Below the pieces are notes generated by a model that had not been told where the DNA came from, did not search any database, and worked only from the letters and a program-made list of their open reading frames with translations. Below are positions 9,617-18,600 of a stretch of DNA of 64,000 bases, in pieces. The stretch spans positions 6,324,001-6,388,000 of the forward strand of contig JADKAF010000001.1 of the NCBI GenBank assembly GCA_016719295.1, given 5' to 3'. The stretch comes from Planctomycetota bacterium (GTDB lineage Bacteria > Planctomycetota > UBA1135 > JADKAF01). Made by a program: the position numbers and the translations under genes. How positions within the stretch are numbered: position 1 is the first letter of the stretch; the number at the start of each line of letters is the position of its first letter.

Positions 9617-10501
9617 GTGACACCCAGTTTGGCGGATCTAGATGGAAAGATTGACGGGTTCACCTCTCTACTTGGGAAGCCCGCGATCCGTCTTCCGGGG
9701 GTGGCGATCTACCGCGGCGACTGCGTTGAGGCGTTGTCCGAGCTCCGGGAGTCTTGCGCCGATCTTGTCGTTACTTCCCCTCCTTATAATATTGGAAAGG
9801 AGTACGAGTCGAAATGCTCAGTTGAGGGGTACGCCGCATGGTGTGCTTTGTGGCTCAGGGGGATTCGGCGCGTGGTCGCTCCTCAGGGGGCATTCTGGCT
9901 TAATTTGGGGTACTTTGAAGTCCCAGGCCGGGGCCGGGCCATTCCTATTCCTTACGTGATATGGAACTTGGTGCCGTTTTATTTGATGCAGGAGGTCGTC
10001 TGGAACTACGGGGCGGGCGTTGCGTCCAGGCGCAGTTTCTCGCCCAGGAACGAGAAGTTTCTTTGGTATGTCTCTGACCCGAGCGAATATGTGTTTAATC
10101 TGGACGCTGTGCGCGACACGAACGTGAAGTACCCAAATCAGAGGAAGAATGGAAGGCTTCGATGTAATCCTCTGGGGAAGAATCCGTCGGATGTGTGGCA
10201 GTTTTCAAAGGTCACTTCGGGGGCGGATAGGAGTTCGCCGGAGCGAACTGCTCATCCAGCGCAATTCCCGGTGGCGGTTATCGAGCGAATCGTAAGGGCC
10301 TGTAGTAATGTCGGCGATCTAATCCTTGACCCATTCATGGGCTCGGGTACCGTCGCGGAAGTCGCGATGCGTCTTGGGCGCGCCGTTGTGGGAATCGAAA
10401 TTGATGCGCGATACGTCGAGCTTGCGAGAGGGAGATTGCGGCGAGCTCGCGAGGTGCTTATCGCGGAGCAGGCGCAGGGGCGTCTATTTAGTCTTGAATA
10501 G
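9617..10501 (+). CDS. type II DNA methyltransferase, beta class (probably N4-cytosine)
   Basis: A 294-residue S-adenosylmethionine-dependent methyltransferase protecting host DNA from the neighbouring endonuclease. Catalytic motif IV is TSPPY at residues 53-57, and the AdoMet-binding motif I is FMGSGT at 240-245. This order (IV before I) defines the beta class. An SPPY rather than DPPY motif points to N4-cytosine methylation, consistent with a ScaI-type partner. The start is GTG 9617, supported by a strong Shine-Dalgarno AAAGGAG at 9601-9607. The 3' end overlaps the convergent endonuclease gene by 18 bp. Lower-GC codon use than the host marks it as acquired. Confidence 0.92.
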   Translation: MTPSLADLDGKIDGFTSLLGKPAIRLPGVAIYRGDCVEALSELRESCADLVVTSPPYNIGKEYESKCSVEGYAAWCALWLRGIRRVVAPQGAFWLNLGYFEVPGRGRAIPIPYVIWNLVPFYLMQEVVWNYGAGVASRRSFSPRNEKFLWYVSDPSEYVFNLDAVRDTNVKYPNQRKNGRLRCNPLGKNPSDVWQFSKVTSGADRSSPERTAHPAQFPVAVIERIVRACSNVGDLILDPFMGSGTVAEVAMRLGRAVVGIEIDARYVELARGRLRRAREVLIAEQAQGRLFSLE

Positions 10502-11104
10502 GACTATCAGCTTGTGGCTTTCGGCCTCACTGGACAGAGACGCCTGCTGGCCGGTTTGTGCCGCCTGGCCCCGCCAGTCGCTGTGGTCGATCCATCCAAA
10601 TCTTATTAATCTTATTTTCGGAGGAGCGGAGCCTGGCTTGAACTTGTCGAAGTTGATTGCCAGGAGGAAGCCTGACTTGGACTTAACTTGGCGCGTGGTT
10701 GTCTTGCCGGCAGGGGCTTTCTTCTGGGCGTAGCTGCGGTTACCAAAAATCTTGGACGCGTGTGAAGATGTCTTGATTTCGATCGACTTGCTTGCATCTG
10801 GGATGTGCACGATGTCCTTGTCTGTCTTTTGCGCCTCGGGTCGCCAAACTAATGGATGTATACGTGCGAGCTCAAGCGGAATCAGCTCGTGTAGAAAAAA
10901 AGCCATGATCTGGGGCTTTGGAAAGATGGCTATTCCGATGCGGTACTTTCCTCCGATGTCTGTTGTGAGGATCGAGTCCCAGCAACCAAGGGTGACGCTG
11001 ACGATTTCGGTGCTTCCTAGTGGATGCGAATCAATGAGCTTTTTGGTGATGGCCTGCCAGCGTGAGGCCGGCTTCCCATCGTATGGTGAGCTGCTGGGTG
11101 TCAT
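10484..11104 (-). CDS. ScaI-family type II restriction endonuclease
   Basis: A 206-residue protein that I recognise by overall similarity to ScaI-type endonucleases: the FPKPQIMAFFLHELIPLE block, SIEIKTSSH, IFGNRSYAQK, and the end block IRFGWIDHSDWRGQAA. A PD-(D/E)XK-like site can be read as D97 followed by E109-I-K111. The family prototype cuts AGTACT; specificity here is inference. The ATG (11102-11104) overlaps the TGA of the controller gene (ATGA), so the endonuclease should be made only after the controller, the usual timing that lets methylation come first. It is convergent with the methyltransferase and shares its low-GC composition. Confidence 0.88.
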   Translation of the reverse strand: MTPSSSPYDGKPASRWQAITKKLIDSHPLGSTEIVSVTLGCWDSILTTDIGGKYRIGIAIFPKPQIMAFFLHELIPLELARIHPLVWRPEAQKTDKDIVHIPDASKSIEIKTSSHASKIFGNRSYAQKKAPAGKTTTRQVKSKSGFLLAINFDKFKPGSAPPKIRLIRFGWIDHSDWRGQAAQTGQQASLSSEAESHKLIVLFKTK

Positions 11105-11319
11105 ACTCCCTCCAGCAGCTTCGAGGGAGTGATGCCTAGCGCGTTGGAGATTCGAACGATATTGTCTAGGCTGATGTTTCGTTCGCCCCGTTCAACCGCT
11201 CCAACGTACGTTCGATGCAGGCCGGAGCGATCCGCGAGCTCCTCCTGAGAGATCTTGAGCGAGGACCGCATCGCGCGAATGCGCATGCCCAGCCGGTGCC
11301 GATGACCTCTTGCGTTCAT
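11101..11319 (-). CDS. C protein, XRE-type controller of the R-M system
   Basis: A 72-residue helix-turn-helix protein (residues about 12-65: MRSSLKISQEELADRSGLHR, then GAVERGERNISLDNI), typical of R-M controller proteins. These bind C-boxes, first activating their own operon and the endonuclease and later repressing it. The gene lies directly upstream of the endonuclease with a 4-bp ATGA overlap. I chose ATG 11319; GTG 11325 in the same frame would add two residues. C-boxes lie 23-48 bp upstream of ATG 11319. No clear ribosome binding site is seen, consistent with the short or absent leaders of other C genes. Confidence 0.9.
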   Translation of the reverse strand: MNARGHRHRLGMRIRAMRSSLKISQEELADRSGLHRTYVGAVERGERNISLDNIVRISNALGITPSKLLEGV

Positions 11320-11341
11320 TTGCACAGAGTCGCCAAGCGCA

Positions 11342-11367
11342 GTCTATAGATCTACAGACTATGAGTA
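11342..11367 (-). promoter_or_regulatory. C-box operator/promoter of the controller-endonuclease operon
   Basis: On the minus strand the sequence reads TACTCATAGTC, then TGTA, then GATCTATAGAC. The first half-site (11357-11367) matches the C-box pattern GACTnnnAGTC at 10 of 11 positions of GACTCATAGTC. The spacer is 4 bp, and the second site (11342-11352) is a weaker symmetric version. The 11-4-11 layout is that of known C-box pairs, where the strong upstream site activates and the weak one represses. TATAGA in the second box could be the -10 element. Confidence 0.75.
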
Positions 11368-11415
11368 GCATCATGGATGAGGTTCGTTGGTCATCTAGGA
11401 CACGATCAACGTGAC

Positions 11416-11758
11416 GGACTGCGGCTCGGTCGCCTCGCCGAACCGCGAGACCGAGGCGATGAAGGACGGCTCCGACGCAGTGGCCGACTGGCCGCTCTTG
11501 AACGCTCTGACCGCCACCGCCTCCGGAGCGAGCTGGGTGTCGCTCCACCACGGCGGCGGCGTCGGCATGGGGAACTCGATCCACTCCGGCCAGGTGCTCG
11601 TCTGCGACGGCACGAGCGAGATGGAAGAGCGCATCGATCGCGTGCTGACCAACGACCCCGGCATGGGGATCCTGCGCCACGCCGATGCGGGCTACGAGCT
11701 CGCGTGCGAGAACGCGGTGAAGATGGGGGTCGATGTGCCGATGCTGAAGCGCAGCTGA
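11416..11758 (+). pseudogene. displaced 3' end of hutU (5'-truncated copy)
   Basis: Encodes the last 112 residues of urocanase, in frame and undamaged, ending KRS instead of RR. There is no 5' part, so it cannot be a working enzyme. It begins abruptly at the right edge of the R-M island. The reading frame is open from GTG 11411, but nothing suggests translation. Because differences from the intact gene are nearly all synonymous, both ends evolved under selection in working genes. This copy is most simply the original resident 3' end, pushed aside when the island arrived with a replacement. Confidence 0.93.
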
Positions 11759-11766
11759 GCGGTGGG

Positions 11767-13095
11767 CTACGGCACGTAGAGCGGCAGCCCGTTCGTGAGC
11801 TCGGTCCCGATCAGCGCCTGCAGCGCGAGCGCGTAGCCGCCGGGGCCGGGCACGAGCACCGGCACCGAGAGGGTGCCCTGCGCCGAGAGCGCACCCATCG
11901 GGAACGCGGTGAACGGCGGCAGCAGGAGCAAGTCGCCGAAGGGCGGGATCGGCAGCGGCGCGGGCAGGAAGTCGGTCGCGAGCAACGCGAAGACCGGGCT
12001 CGCGCTGGGCCCGCCGATGAAGCGCAGCTCGAGCGTGTTCCAGGCCCGCGGCACGCCCGCGAGGTAGAAGCGCGTCGCGAACTCGTCCGCGCCCATGTCG
12101 GGAGCCGCCGAGCTCGTGCGCGAGTCGCCTTCGAAGTCGAAGCCGGAGCCTCCGCTCGTGCCCGCGTCGATGCACGGCGAGCCGAAGCTCAGGTGGAAGT
12201 CGTCGCTCGCGGGATCCACGAACAGCGGATCGGCATTCGCGTTGCCCGTCCCGGCGAGGCCGCCTTGCACGTCGCTGTAGGTGACGTTCACGACGTTCAG
12301 CATCTGATTCGGCGTGTTGCCCCAGACGATGCAGCTCGTGAGCGTGGCGCTCGACTGGAAGGAGAACGCTCCGCCGGCGTTCAGCGCCGCGTTGGCGTAG
12401 ATGGTGTTGTGGACGAGCGTCGGCGTGCAGTTGTAGCCGAGGTAGAGGCCGCCGCCCGTGGCGCTCGCGACGCGGTTCCGGAAGATGAGATTGCCCTCGA
12501 GGCGCGGCGCGCAGTTCGTGTGCAGATAGAGCCCGCCGCCGGCGCCGGGGGCGGTGTTGTCGGCGATCAGGTTGTCGACGATGAGCGGCGAGGAGCCGTT
12601 CCGACACGCGATGCCGCCGCCCCAGCGCGGAGCGTTCCGCACGATGCGATTGCCGCGGATCGTCGGCGAGGATGCGAGGCACGCGATGCCGCCACCTTCG
12701 CCGCCGCCGGTGACGGGGCGGCCCGAGCCGTTGGTGAGCGTGAAGCCCTGGAGGACGGAGGCGGGACCTTCGCCGTTCACGAACGAGACGCAGGCACCCG
12801 CGAGTCCGCCGTCGACGATCGTCGCGAGCGGGCCGCGCGCCGAGCGCAGCTCGATCGCCTTGCCGAGGAAGTCCACGTTCTCGACGTAGGTGCCGGGGAA
12901 GACCAGCACGCTGTCGCCGGGCGCGGCGGCGAGGATGCCGTCCTGGATGCGGCAGTACGGGCTGCCCGGCGAGCCGTTGCCGGGGCCGGGGCAGAACGCG
13001 GCATCGACGTGCCAGGTGGTCTGCGCGAGCGCGGCGTGCGCGCCGAGCGCGGTGGCGAGAGCGATGGCGAACGAGAGCGAGTTCCAGCGCAACAT
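11767..13095 (-). CDS. secreted right-handed beta-helix protein
   Basis: About 442 residues, ATG 13095, with an excellent ribosome binding site (GAGGAGGAACTC before ATG) and a clear signal peptide ending LGAHAALAQ. Residues about 25-300 are pectate-lyase-like parallel beta-helix repeats (IQDGILAAAPGDSVLVFPGT, NRIVRNAPRWGGGIACRN, VHNTIYANAALNAGG), as in DUF1565/NosD-type proteins. A DMGADEF segment closes the helix, as often in planctomycete proteins. The last ~110 residues form a beta-rich module shared with several other exported proteins in this window. Extracellular, perhaps polysaccharide-binding; no catalytic residues identified. Confidence 0.75.
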   Translation of the reverse strand: MLRWNSLSFAIALATALGAHAALAQTTWHVDAAFCPGPGNGSPGSPYCRIQDGILAAAPGDSVLVFPGTYVENVDFLGKAIELRSARGPLATIVDGGLAGACVSFVNGEGPASVLQGFTLTNGSGRPVTGGGEGGGIACLASSPTIRGNRIVRNAPRWGGGIACRNGSSPLIVDNLIADNTAPGAGGGLYLHTNCAPRLEGNLIFRNRVASATGGGLYLGYNCTPTLVHNTIYANAALNAGGAFSFQSSATLTSCIVWGNTPNQMLNVVNVTYSDVQGGLAGTGNANADPLFVDPASDDFHLSFGSPCIDAGTSGGSGFDFEGDSRTSSAAPDMGADEFATRFYLAGVPRAWNTLELRFIGGPSASPVFALLATDFLPAPLPIPPFGDLLLLPPFTAFPMGALSAQGTLSVPVLVPGPGGYALALQALIGTELTNGLPLYVP

Positions 13096-13249
13096 GAGTT
13101 CCTCCTCGCGGGCCGCGGGCCTTCGCAGGCTAACGCGCGTCCGCCGGAGCGCCAGGCCTCCTGCGGGAGATCGCTCGCAGGCCGACCTAGATCGCGGCGG
13201 CACGATCGGCTAGGACCTTCGGAGCCGCACCCGTAGAACGGAGGACACC

Positions 13250-13714
13250 ATGGCGCTGCCCGATGAGTTGAAGGACTCGAAGAAGTACGGACTGGTCTGG
13301 GAAGGCGAGCTCGACGTCACGCCGAGCAGCAAGAACTCCGCGCGCGCCTCGGTGGGCAAGCAGTTCCACGCCTACGTCGAGATCTACGAGCAGAGCGCGC
13401 ACGACGCCGCGCTGGCGAAGCTGCTCTCCGGCGGCACGCGCTCGCCGCATCGCGCGCAGGTGAAGTCGAAGAACACCGAGGCGAACCCGCTCGACTACTA
13501 CGAGAGCTTGGGCGAGATGGCGGCGAAGGTCGTGGCCTCCGAGATGCACTCGAAGTGGGAGAACAACAAGACCAACAACACGGTCTTCGTGCGCGGCAAA
13601 GCGACCACGCTCACCGTGCAGGGCAAGAAGCAGGACGACGGGTACCACTACGAGATCACGATGTGGTACGACGTCGGGGACATCTACCTCGCGTTTCACT
13701 GCTACCATCCGTGA
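13250..13714 (+). CDS. conserved-looking cytosolic protein of unknown function
   Basis: A 154-residue protein beginning MALPDELKDSKKYGLVWEGE, with no signal peptide or membrane segment. It is rich in Lys, Asn and Tyr compared with neighbours, and has natural-looking alternation of charged and aromatic residues. It ends in the aromatic-rich phrase MWYDVGDIYLAFHCYHP. I do not recognise a domain. GGAGG lies about 6 bp before ATG 13250. Its stop overlaps the GTG of the next gene (GTGA), so the two form an operon. Confidence 0.65.
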   Translation: MALPDELKDSKKYGLVWEGELDVTPSSKNSARASVGKQFHAYVEIYEQSAHDAALAKLLSGGTRSPHRAQVKSKNTEANPLDYYESLGEMAAKVVASEMHSKWENNKTNNTVFVRGKATTLTVQGKKQDDGYHYEITMWYDVGDIYLAFHCYHP

Positions 13715-15600
13715 GCGCGCGCGCTGCGATCGGCTCCGCCCTCGTCGCAGCGTTTCTCGCGCTCGTCTGGCTGCTGTTCCTCGCACCGGAGGCGTACGAA
13801 GAGCCGCGCGTGCACGAGCTCGGGGCTGCGAGCGCAGGCTCCGAGGGCATCTCCGAGGCGCACGGCTCGCGTGAGTTCGCCGCGCGGCGTCGCGACGAGG
13901 GCCTCGGGGGCGGCGCGGCAGTGCTCGCAGGCGATCTCCACGTGCTCTGCCTCGCTCCCGACGGAACCCCCGTACCAGGGCTCGAGGTCGAGCTGCGCAC
14001 GCTCGATCGCTCCGGCGAGCGGCCGCTGGAGACCTTCTTCTCGCAGCGCGCCGATGCCTCGGGACGCCTCTGCTTTGCGGGCGCGCGCGAGGTGCTGCTC
14101 CGCGAGGAGGCGCCGCATGGTTGGGCGCTCGCGACCTCGGAGTTCCGGCCGTGGGTGGGGCCGCGGCGGCTCGATCTCGAACGGGACTTCGAGCGCGTCG
14201 TCGAGTGGCGCTTGCCGCCGTTCGGGGCGGTCGAGGTGCGGGTGCTCGATCCGCGCGGATTGCCCGTTGCCGATGGCATGCTCGTCGAACTCAGCGAAGC
14301 CGGAGACTCGCAGACGCGCGCGCTGTCTCGCGAGACGGCCGTCGGCGTGGCACGTTTCGATCGCCTCGGCCTGGCGATGCCTTTCGATGTGCGTGTGCTC
14401 GCAGAGATCGGCGACCGACGGCTCGAGCAGCGTGTGGAGGAGCTCGCGTTTCACGGCGAGTTCCGGAAAGTCGAGGTACGGATCGGTGCGCAGGAGACCT
14501 GGCTCAGTGCTCGCGTGCTCACCATGGATGGAGAGCCGCTCCCGTCGGAGCGCCTTCGGATCCAGCTCGTCACCGCCGAGCGGGACACGCGCGACGTCAG
14601 CCTGAAGTTGGATCGCGAGGGCCGGCTGCTCGTGTCGGTCGAGAACATGGAGCGCGATGCTCCGCGTCAGCTCTTGCTGCGGAGGCTCGAGCAGGCGCAG
14701 AGCTTGCTCTTCGACTTGCCCGAGATCGCTCGAGGCACGTCGAACGAGCTCGGAGATCTGCGGCTTTGCCAGGATGTGCTCATCGCCAGCGGGCAGGTGC
14801 TCGACGCCGCTGGGCACGGGGCATCTTCTGCAATGGTCGAAGCCATGCCACTCGATGTGTCACCGCCTGCGTCTCTCCACCCGTTGCGTGAGCGTCAGGC
14901 ACCGCGGGCTGCGTGCCTCGAAGACGGACGCTTCGAGATTCGCGAGCCAGATCTCCGCGATGCTGTGCCGACGCGTTATCTGCTCTGTGCTCGAGAGAGC
15001 GGCGGCCTGCGATGCAGCGTGCCTCTCGAAGTCTCGCGCGGCGCGACCAGCGTCGACCTACACCTCGTAGCCGCCGGAGCCGCATCAGCTCAGCTCTTGC
15101 TTCCGGAGGGCTTGCCTCGCGACGCATTCACCGTAGTGCTCGTCGATGGAAGAGGGGTGCCGTTCCCGACGATCAGCTTTGCGCGCGGCTCCGAGAACTG
15201 GCTCGAGGCGGAGCAACTGCCGCCAGATTCTTACGCGCTGCAGCTCCGCCTCTCGGCTTGGCGCGAGTCGATCTCGGTGCTGACCGGCCTGGTCGTTCCG
15301 AGCGGCGAAGCTTGCTCGGACCGGCGTCTTCGCCCGCTCGATCTCCGACCGTACCTGCAGGTGATCGAGCTCGAGATCGAGCGTACGGATCACCCCACTC
15401 GATGGATCGGCGGCAGGCTCGAGATCCGTGATCGCGCCAGGCCGCAGGAAGCTCCATCGAGCGTGCACGTGCCTCTGCCTCGCTTCCGCATCGTGCTTCC
15501 GGCGCGCCCCTTCGTCGGCACCTTGCGCTTCAATGGCTGCGAGCCCGCAGAGCTCGACCTCAGCTCGCCGCGCCAGCGCGTAGTTCTGCGCCCGCGCTGA
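13711..15600 (+). CDS. membrane-anchored beta-domain protein, unknown function
   Basis: About 629 residues from GTG 13711, overlapping the previous stop. This start places one TM segment (IGSALVAAFLALVWLLFLAP) at the N-terminus, so the rest should face the periplasm. The body has carboxypeptidase-regulatory-like features (LHVLCLAPDGTPVPGLEVEL; VEVRVLDPRGLPVADGMLVE) and is otherwise beta-rich with no catalytic motif. It converges on the kinase gene with an 8-bp gap. Architecture matches the gene at 6060. Confidence 0.6.
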   Translation: MSARAAIGSALVAAFLALVWLLFLAPEAYEEPRVHELGAASAGSEGISEAHGSREFAARRRDEGLGGGAAVLAGDLHVLCLAPDGTPVPGLEVELRTLDRSGERPLETFFSQRADASGRLCFAGAREVLLREEAPHGWALATSEFRPWVGPRRLDLERDFERVVEWRLPPFGAVEVRVLDPRGLPVADGMLVELSEAGDSQTRALSRETAVGVARFDRLGLAMPFDVRVLAEIGDRRLEQRVEELAFHGEFRKVEVRIGAQETWLSARVLTMDGEPLPSERLRIQLVTAERDTRDVSLKLDREGRLLVSVENMERDAPRQLLLRRLEQAQSLLFDLPEIARGTSNELGDLRLCQDVLIASGQVLDAAGHGASSAMVEAMPLDVSPPASLHPLRERQAPRAACLEDGRFEIREPDLRDAVPTRYLLCARESGGLRCSVPLEVSRGATSVDLHLVAAGAASAQLLLPEGLPRDAFTVVLVDGRGVPFPTISFARGSENWLEAEQLPPDSYALQLRLSAWRESISVLTGLVVPSGEACSDRRLRPLDLRPYLQVIELEIERTDHPTRWIGGRLEIRDRARPQEAPSSVHVPLPRFRIVLPARPFVGTLRFNGCEPAELDLSSPRQRVVLRPR

Positions 15601-15608
15601 GCAGGGGC

Positions 15609-18600
15609 TCAACGCGTGAGCGAGCGCGCCGCGCGCAACCCGAGATCGTCGTTGCGGAACGTCGGCACGTACCCGCTGCCGTAGGCCGAGCGCGCATAGG
15701 CCGCGGGCCCGATGAAGCTCCCGCCGCGGAAGACGCGGTTCCGCGACCGATCCGCGCCCTCGGGCCGGAGGCCATCGCCGCTGCGCTCGCCGCCGTAGCT
15801 GCCGCGCTGGTCGCGGCACCACTCCGCGACGTTGCCGTGCAGGTCGTGGAGGCCGAACGCGTTCGCCGCGAAGCTGCCGACGGGTGCGTGGACGACCTGC
15901 CCATCCGCCCAGGCTTCGAAGAGGCCCCACTGCGGCGCCGCGCGCTCGGCATCGGTGTCCGCGACGTTCGCCGCCGTGTGCAGCTCGTCGAAGGGCACGC
16001 TCCAAGGCGTCGTGGTCTCCGCGCGGCAGGCGTACTCCCATTGCGCTTCGGTCGGCAGCACGAGGCCGTGGCGTCCGAGCACGAGCTCGCACTGCGTCCA
16101 GTCGACTTGCTCCACGGGGTTCCAGCGCTCGATCTTGCGTCCGCTGGCCATCTGCCCCGCCTTGAAGCCGCTCGGCGCTCGTAGCTCCGCGTCCCAGGTG
16201 CAGAGCCGGGACCACTGCGCCTGCGTGAGCTCGTGCCGCGCGAGGAAGAACGGCACGAGAGACACCTGGCGCAGCCTCTCGTCGTCGCGGCGCCGCTCGT
16301 CGTAGTAGGGCGCCTCGCGATCTTCGTCCTGCGAGCCGAGGGTCACCGTGCCACCGGGCAGCAGCACGAACACGATGCCCGTCTCGCCCTGCATCTCGAT
16401 CGAGCCGTCCTCGCGATGGACGGGGATCGGGATCTCGCCGAGCGGCTGCTCGCCATCCCACGCGCTGCGGAGCTCGTAGAACTCCCAGAGCTTCGTGCGC
16501 GGATTCATCCCGATCGGCACCAAGCCGTTCATCGCGTCGTCCGCGAGATCGATGGATCGCCCGGCGTAGCGCGCGCTCGCGACGACATCGTCTGCCTTCG
16601 CGATCGCGGCGCGCACGCCGGCCCACGTGACGCGCGCCAGGGGATGTGCGCGCGAGATCGCGCCCACTTCCCGCGCCCAGCGCAGTCGGCGCTCGACTTC
16701 GAGCTTCTGCTGCCGCGCGAGCGCTTCCAGGCGCAGCACCAGCGCCGTCAGCGTCTCGTGCAGGAAGCGCGCCGCCTCGCCGTCCGCCGTCGCGGGAAAG
16801 GTCCAGGTGCGCCGCTCGCGGACCAGCGATTCGAGCTCGGCGTGCCGCGCTTCCACGTCGCGCAGCTGCGCGCTCGAGCTCTCGATCGCTGCGGCGATGG
16901 CGCGCGCGTGCGCCGTGTAGGTCTGCTGCTCCTCCTCCGGCGCGGCTGCCAGCGCTTCCGCGCTCTTCTCTCGCGCGTCCTCGTCCTGGCCGTTTGCCAG
17001 CAGGGCCCACGCCAAGGTATCGAGATAAGAGGCGCGTTCGGCGGCGCTCTCCGTCTTCGCGACAGCGGCGCGCGCCGCGGCGAGAGCCAGCGCTTCCTCA
17101 CCCCAGACCGTGCGATCCCTCAGCGTCGGCGTCACCCGCGACCACGCTAGCGCGTCGAGATCTTGCGCATCCAGCGCTCGTTGCTGCGGCGAGAGCTCCG
17201 GCACGATCAACGAGCGTCCTTCGCGCAGCGCCTGCGCGGTGCGCAGCGCGGCCAAGTGCTTCGTCACGAGCTCCAGCTCGGCCGCTCTGGGATGCGATCT
17301 CCGGTCGGCCGCGGCTTCCTCCTCCGTGAAGGGCAAGGTCTGCGCGCGCAGCTCCTCGATCGCGCGCCGGATCTCCGGCTCCATCGCGAGGAGCTTGCCG
17401 CAGTCTTCGCGCAGCCAGCGCTCGAGCGCCGCGATCTTCTCTTGCGTCGCCGGCCAGAGCTCCTGTTCGTTCGCGAGCGCGCGGCGATAGAGCACGTCGG
17501 CGGAGAGTTGGTGAAAGTTCCGCACCGTGGCCGCGAGCTGCGCTGCGGTGCGCTGCGCGTCCTCCTTCGCGCTCGTCTCCGCCTCGGCCAGCTCCGCGTT
17601 CTCGCGCGCGAGCCAAGTGGTTCCGAGGATGCCCAGCAGCAAGATCAGCACGGCCGAAGCCAAGCTCGCCGCGAGCGGTCGGTTGCGCTTGATCCACAAG
17701 CGCAGCTCGATCAGCGCTCCGGTGCGATACGCGGACACGACTTGATGCCCAAGGAACGCGCGCAGATCGGCGGCCAAGGCCGCGGTGTCCGCGTAGCGCT
17801 GCTCGCGTGCGCGCGCCATCGCCTTGCCGATGATGGCCACGAGCTCCGGCGGCACGCCGCTCCGCAGCTCTTCGATGGGCCGCGGCGGAAGAGCGAGCAC
17901 GTCGTCCAGGATGCGGTACGCGGGCTTTCGCGCTCCCGGCGTGGTGTAGGGAGCCGTGCCCGCCACGAGCTCGTAGAGCATCGCGCCGATCGAGTACACG
18001 TCCGCGCGCGCGTCGAGCATCTGCCCCAGCGCCTGCTCCGGGCTCATGTAGCTCGGCGTGCCGAGCGTCGTTCCGTCCATCGTCACGACGGAGGAACCGA
18101 GCTCCGCTTCGGCGTCGCGGCGCCGCGCCGTGTCGAGCCGCGAGATCTCGACCGCGGCTTCGGGGCGGATGCGCAGGTCGTTCCGGTCCGGTTGCCCCAC
18201 CACCTTGGCGAGGCCCCAGTCCATCACGTACACCTCGCCGAACTTGCCCACCATCACGTTGCTGGGCTTCAAGTCGCGATGCAGGACGCCCTTTGAGTGC
18301 GCGTACGCCATCGTGTCGCACACCTTCAGCACGACTTCGAGGGCCTGCGTCAGCGTCCAGCCCTCGCGCCCTGCGAACGCGTCGGCGAACACGCCGCTCG
18401 CCGTGCGCCCCTTCACCAGGCGCATCGTGAACCACACCTTGCCGCCCTGGTCCAAGCCCAGCTCGTGCACCGGTACGACCCCGGGATGATCGAGCTGGCT
18501 CGATACCTGCGCTTCCTCGAGGAAGCGCCCGAGCATCTGATGCGCGAGCGCTTCCTCTTCGGCGCTCCGCGGCGCGCCTTGCTCGAGCAGGAGCTTCATC

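Larger units (their letters stand above)
9528..11415. mobile_element. restriction-modification island inserted at the hutU 3' end
   Basis: About 1.9 kb lying between the hutU stop and a displaced copy of the hutU end. Base composition drops sharply, to roughly half G+C by eye against about 70% around it, with T/A-ending codons that neighbours avoid. It holds a DNA methyltransferase (+), a ScaI-family endonuclease (-) and a controller protein (-) with its operator. No integrase or transposase is present. The 337-bp flanking repeats suggest entry by homologous recombination or by insertion with long target duplication, a route described for other R-M gene complexes. Confidence 0.85.

Noticed and set aside
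11361..11414. 17-codon open frame starting ATG 11361, divergent from the C gene
   Set aside because: Lies over the C-boxes and junction, has no ribosome binding site and no protein-like features.
9528..11415. Integrase or transposase within the R-M island
   Set aside because: All coding space is taken by the methyltransferase, endonuclease and controller; no recombinase motif in any frame.
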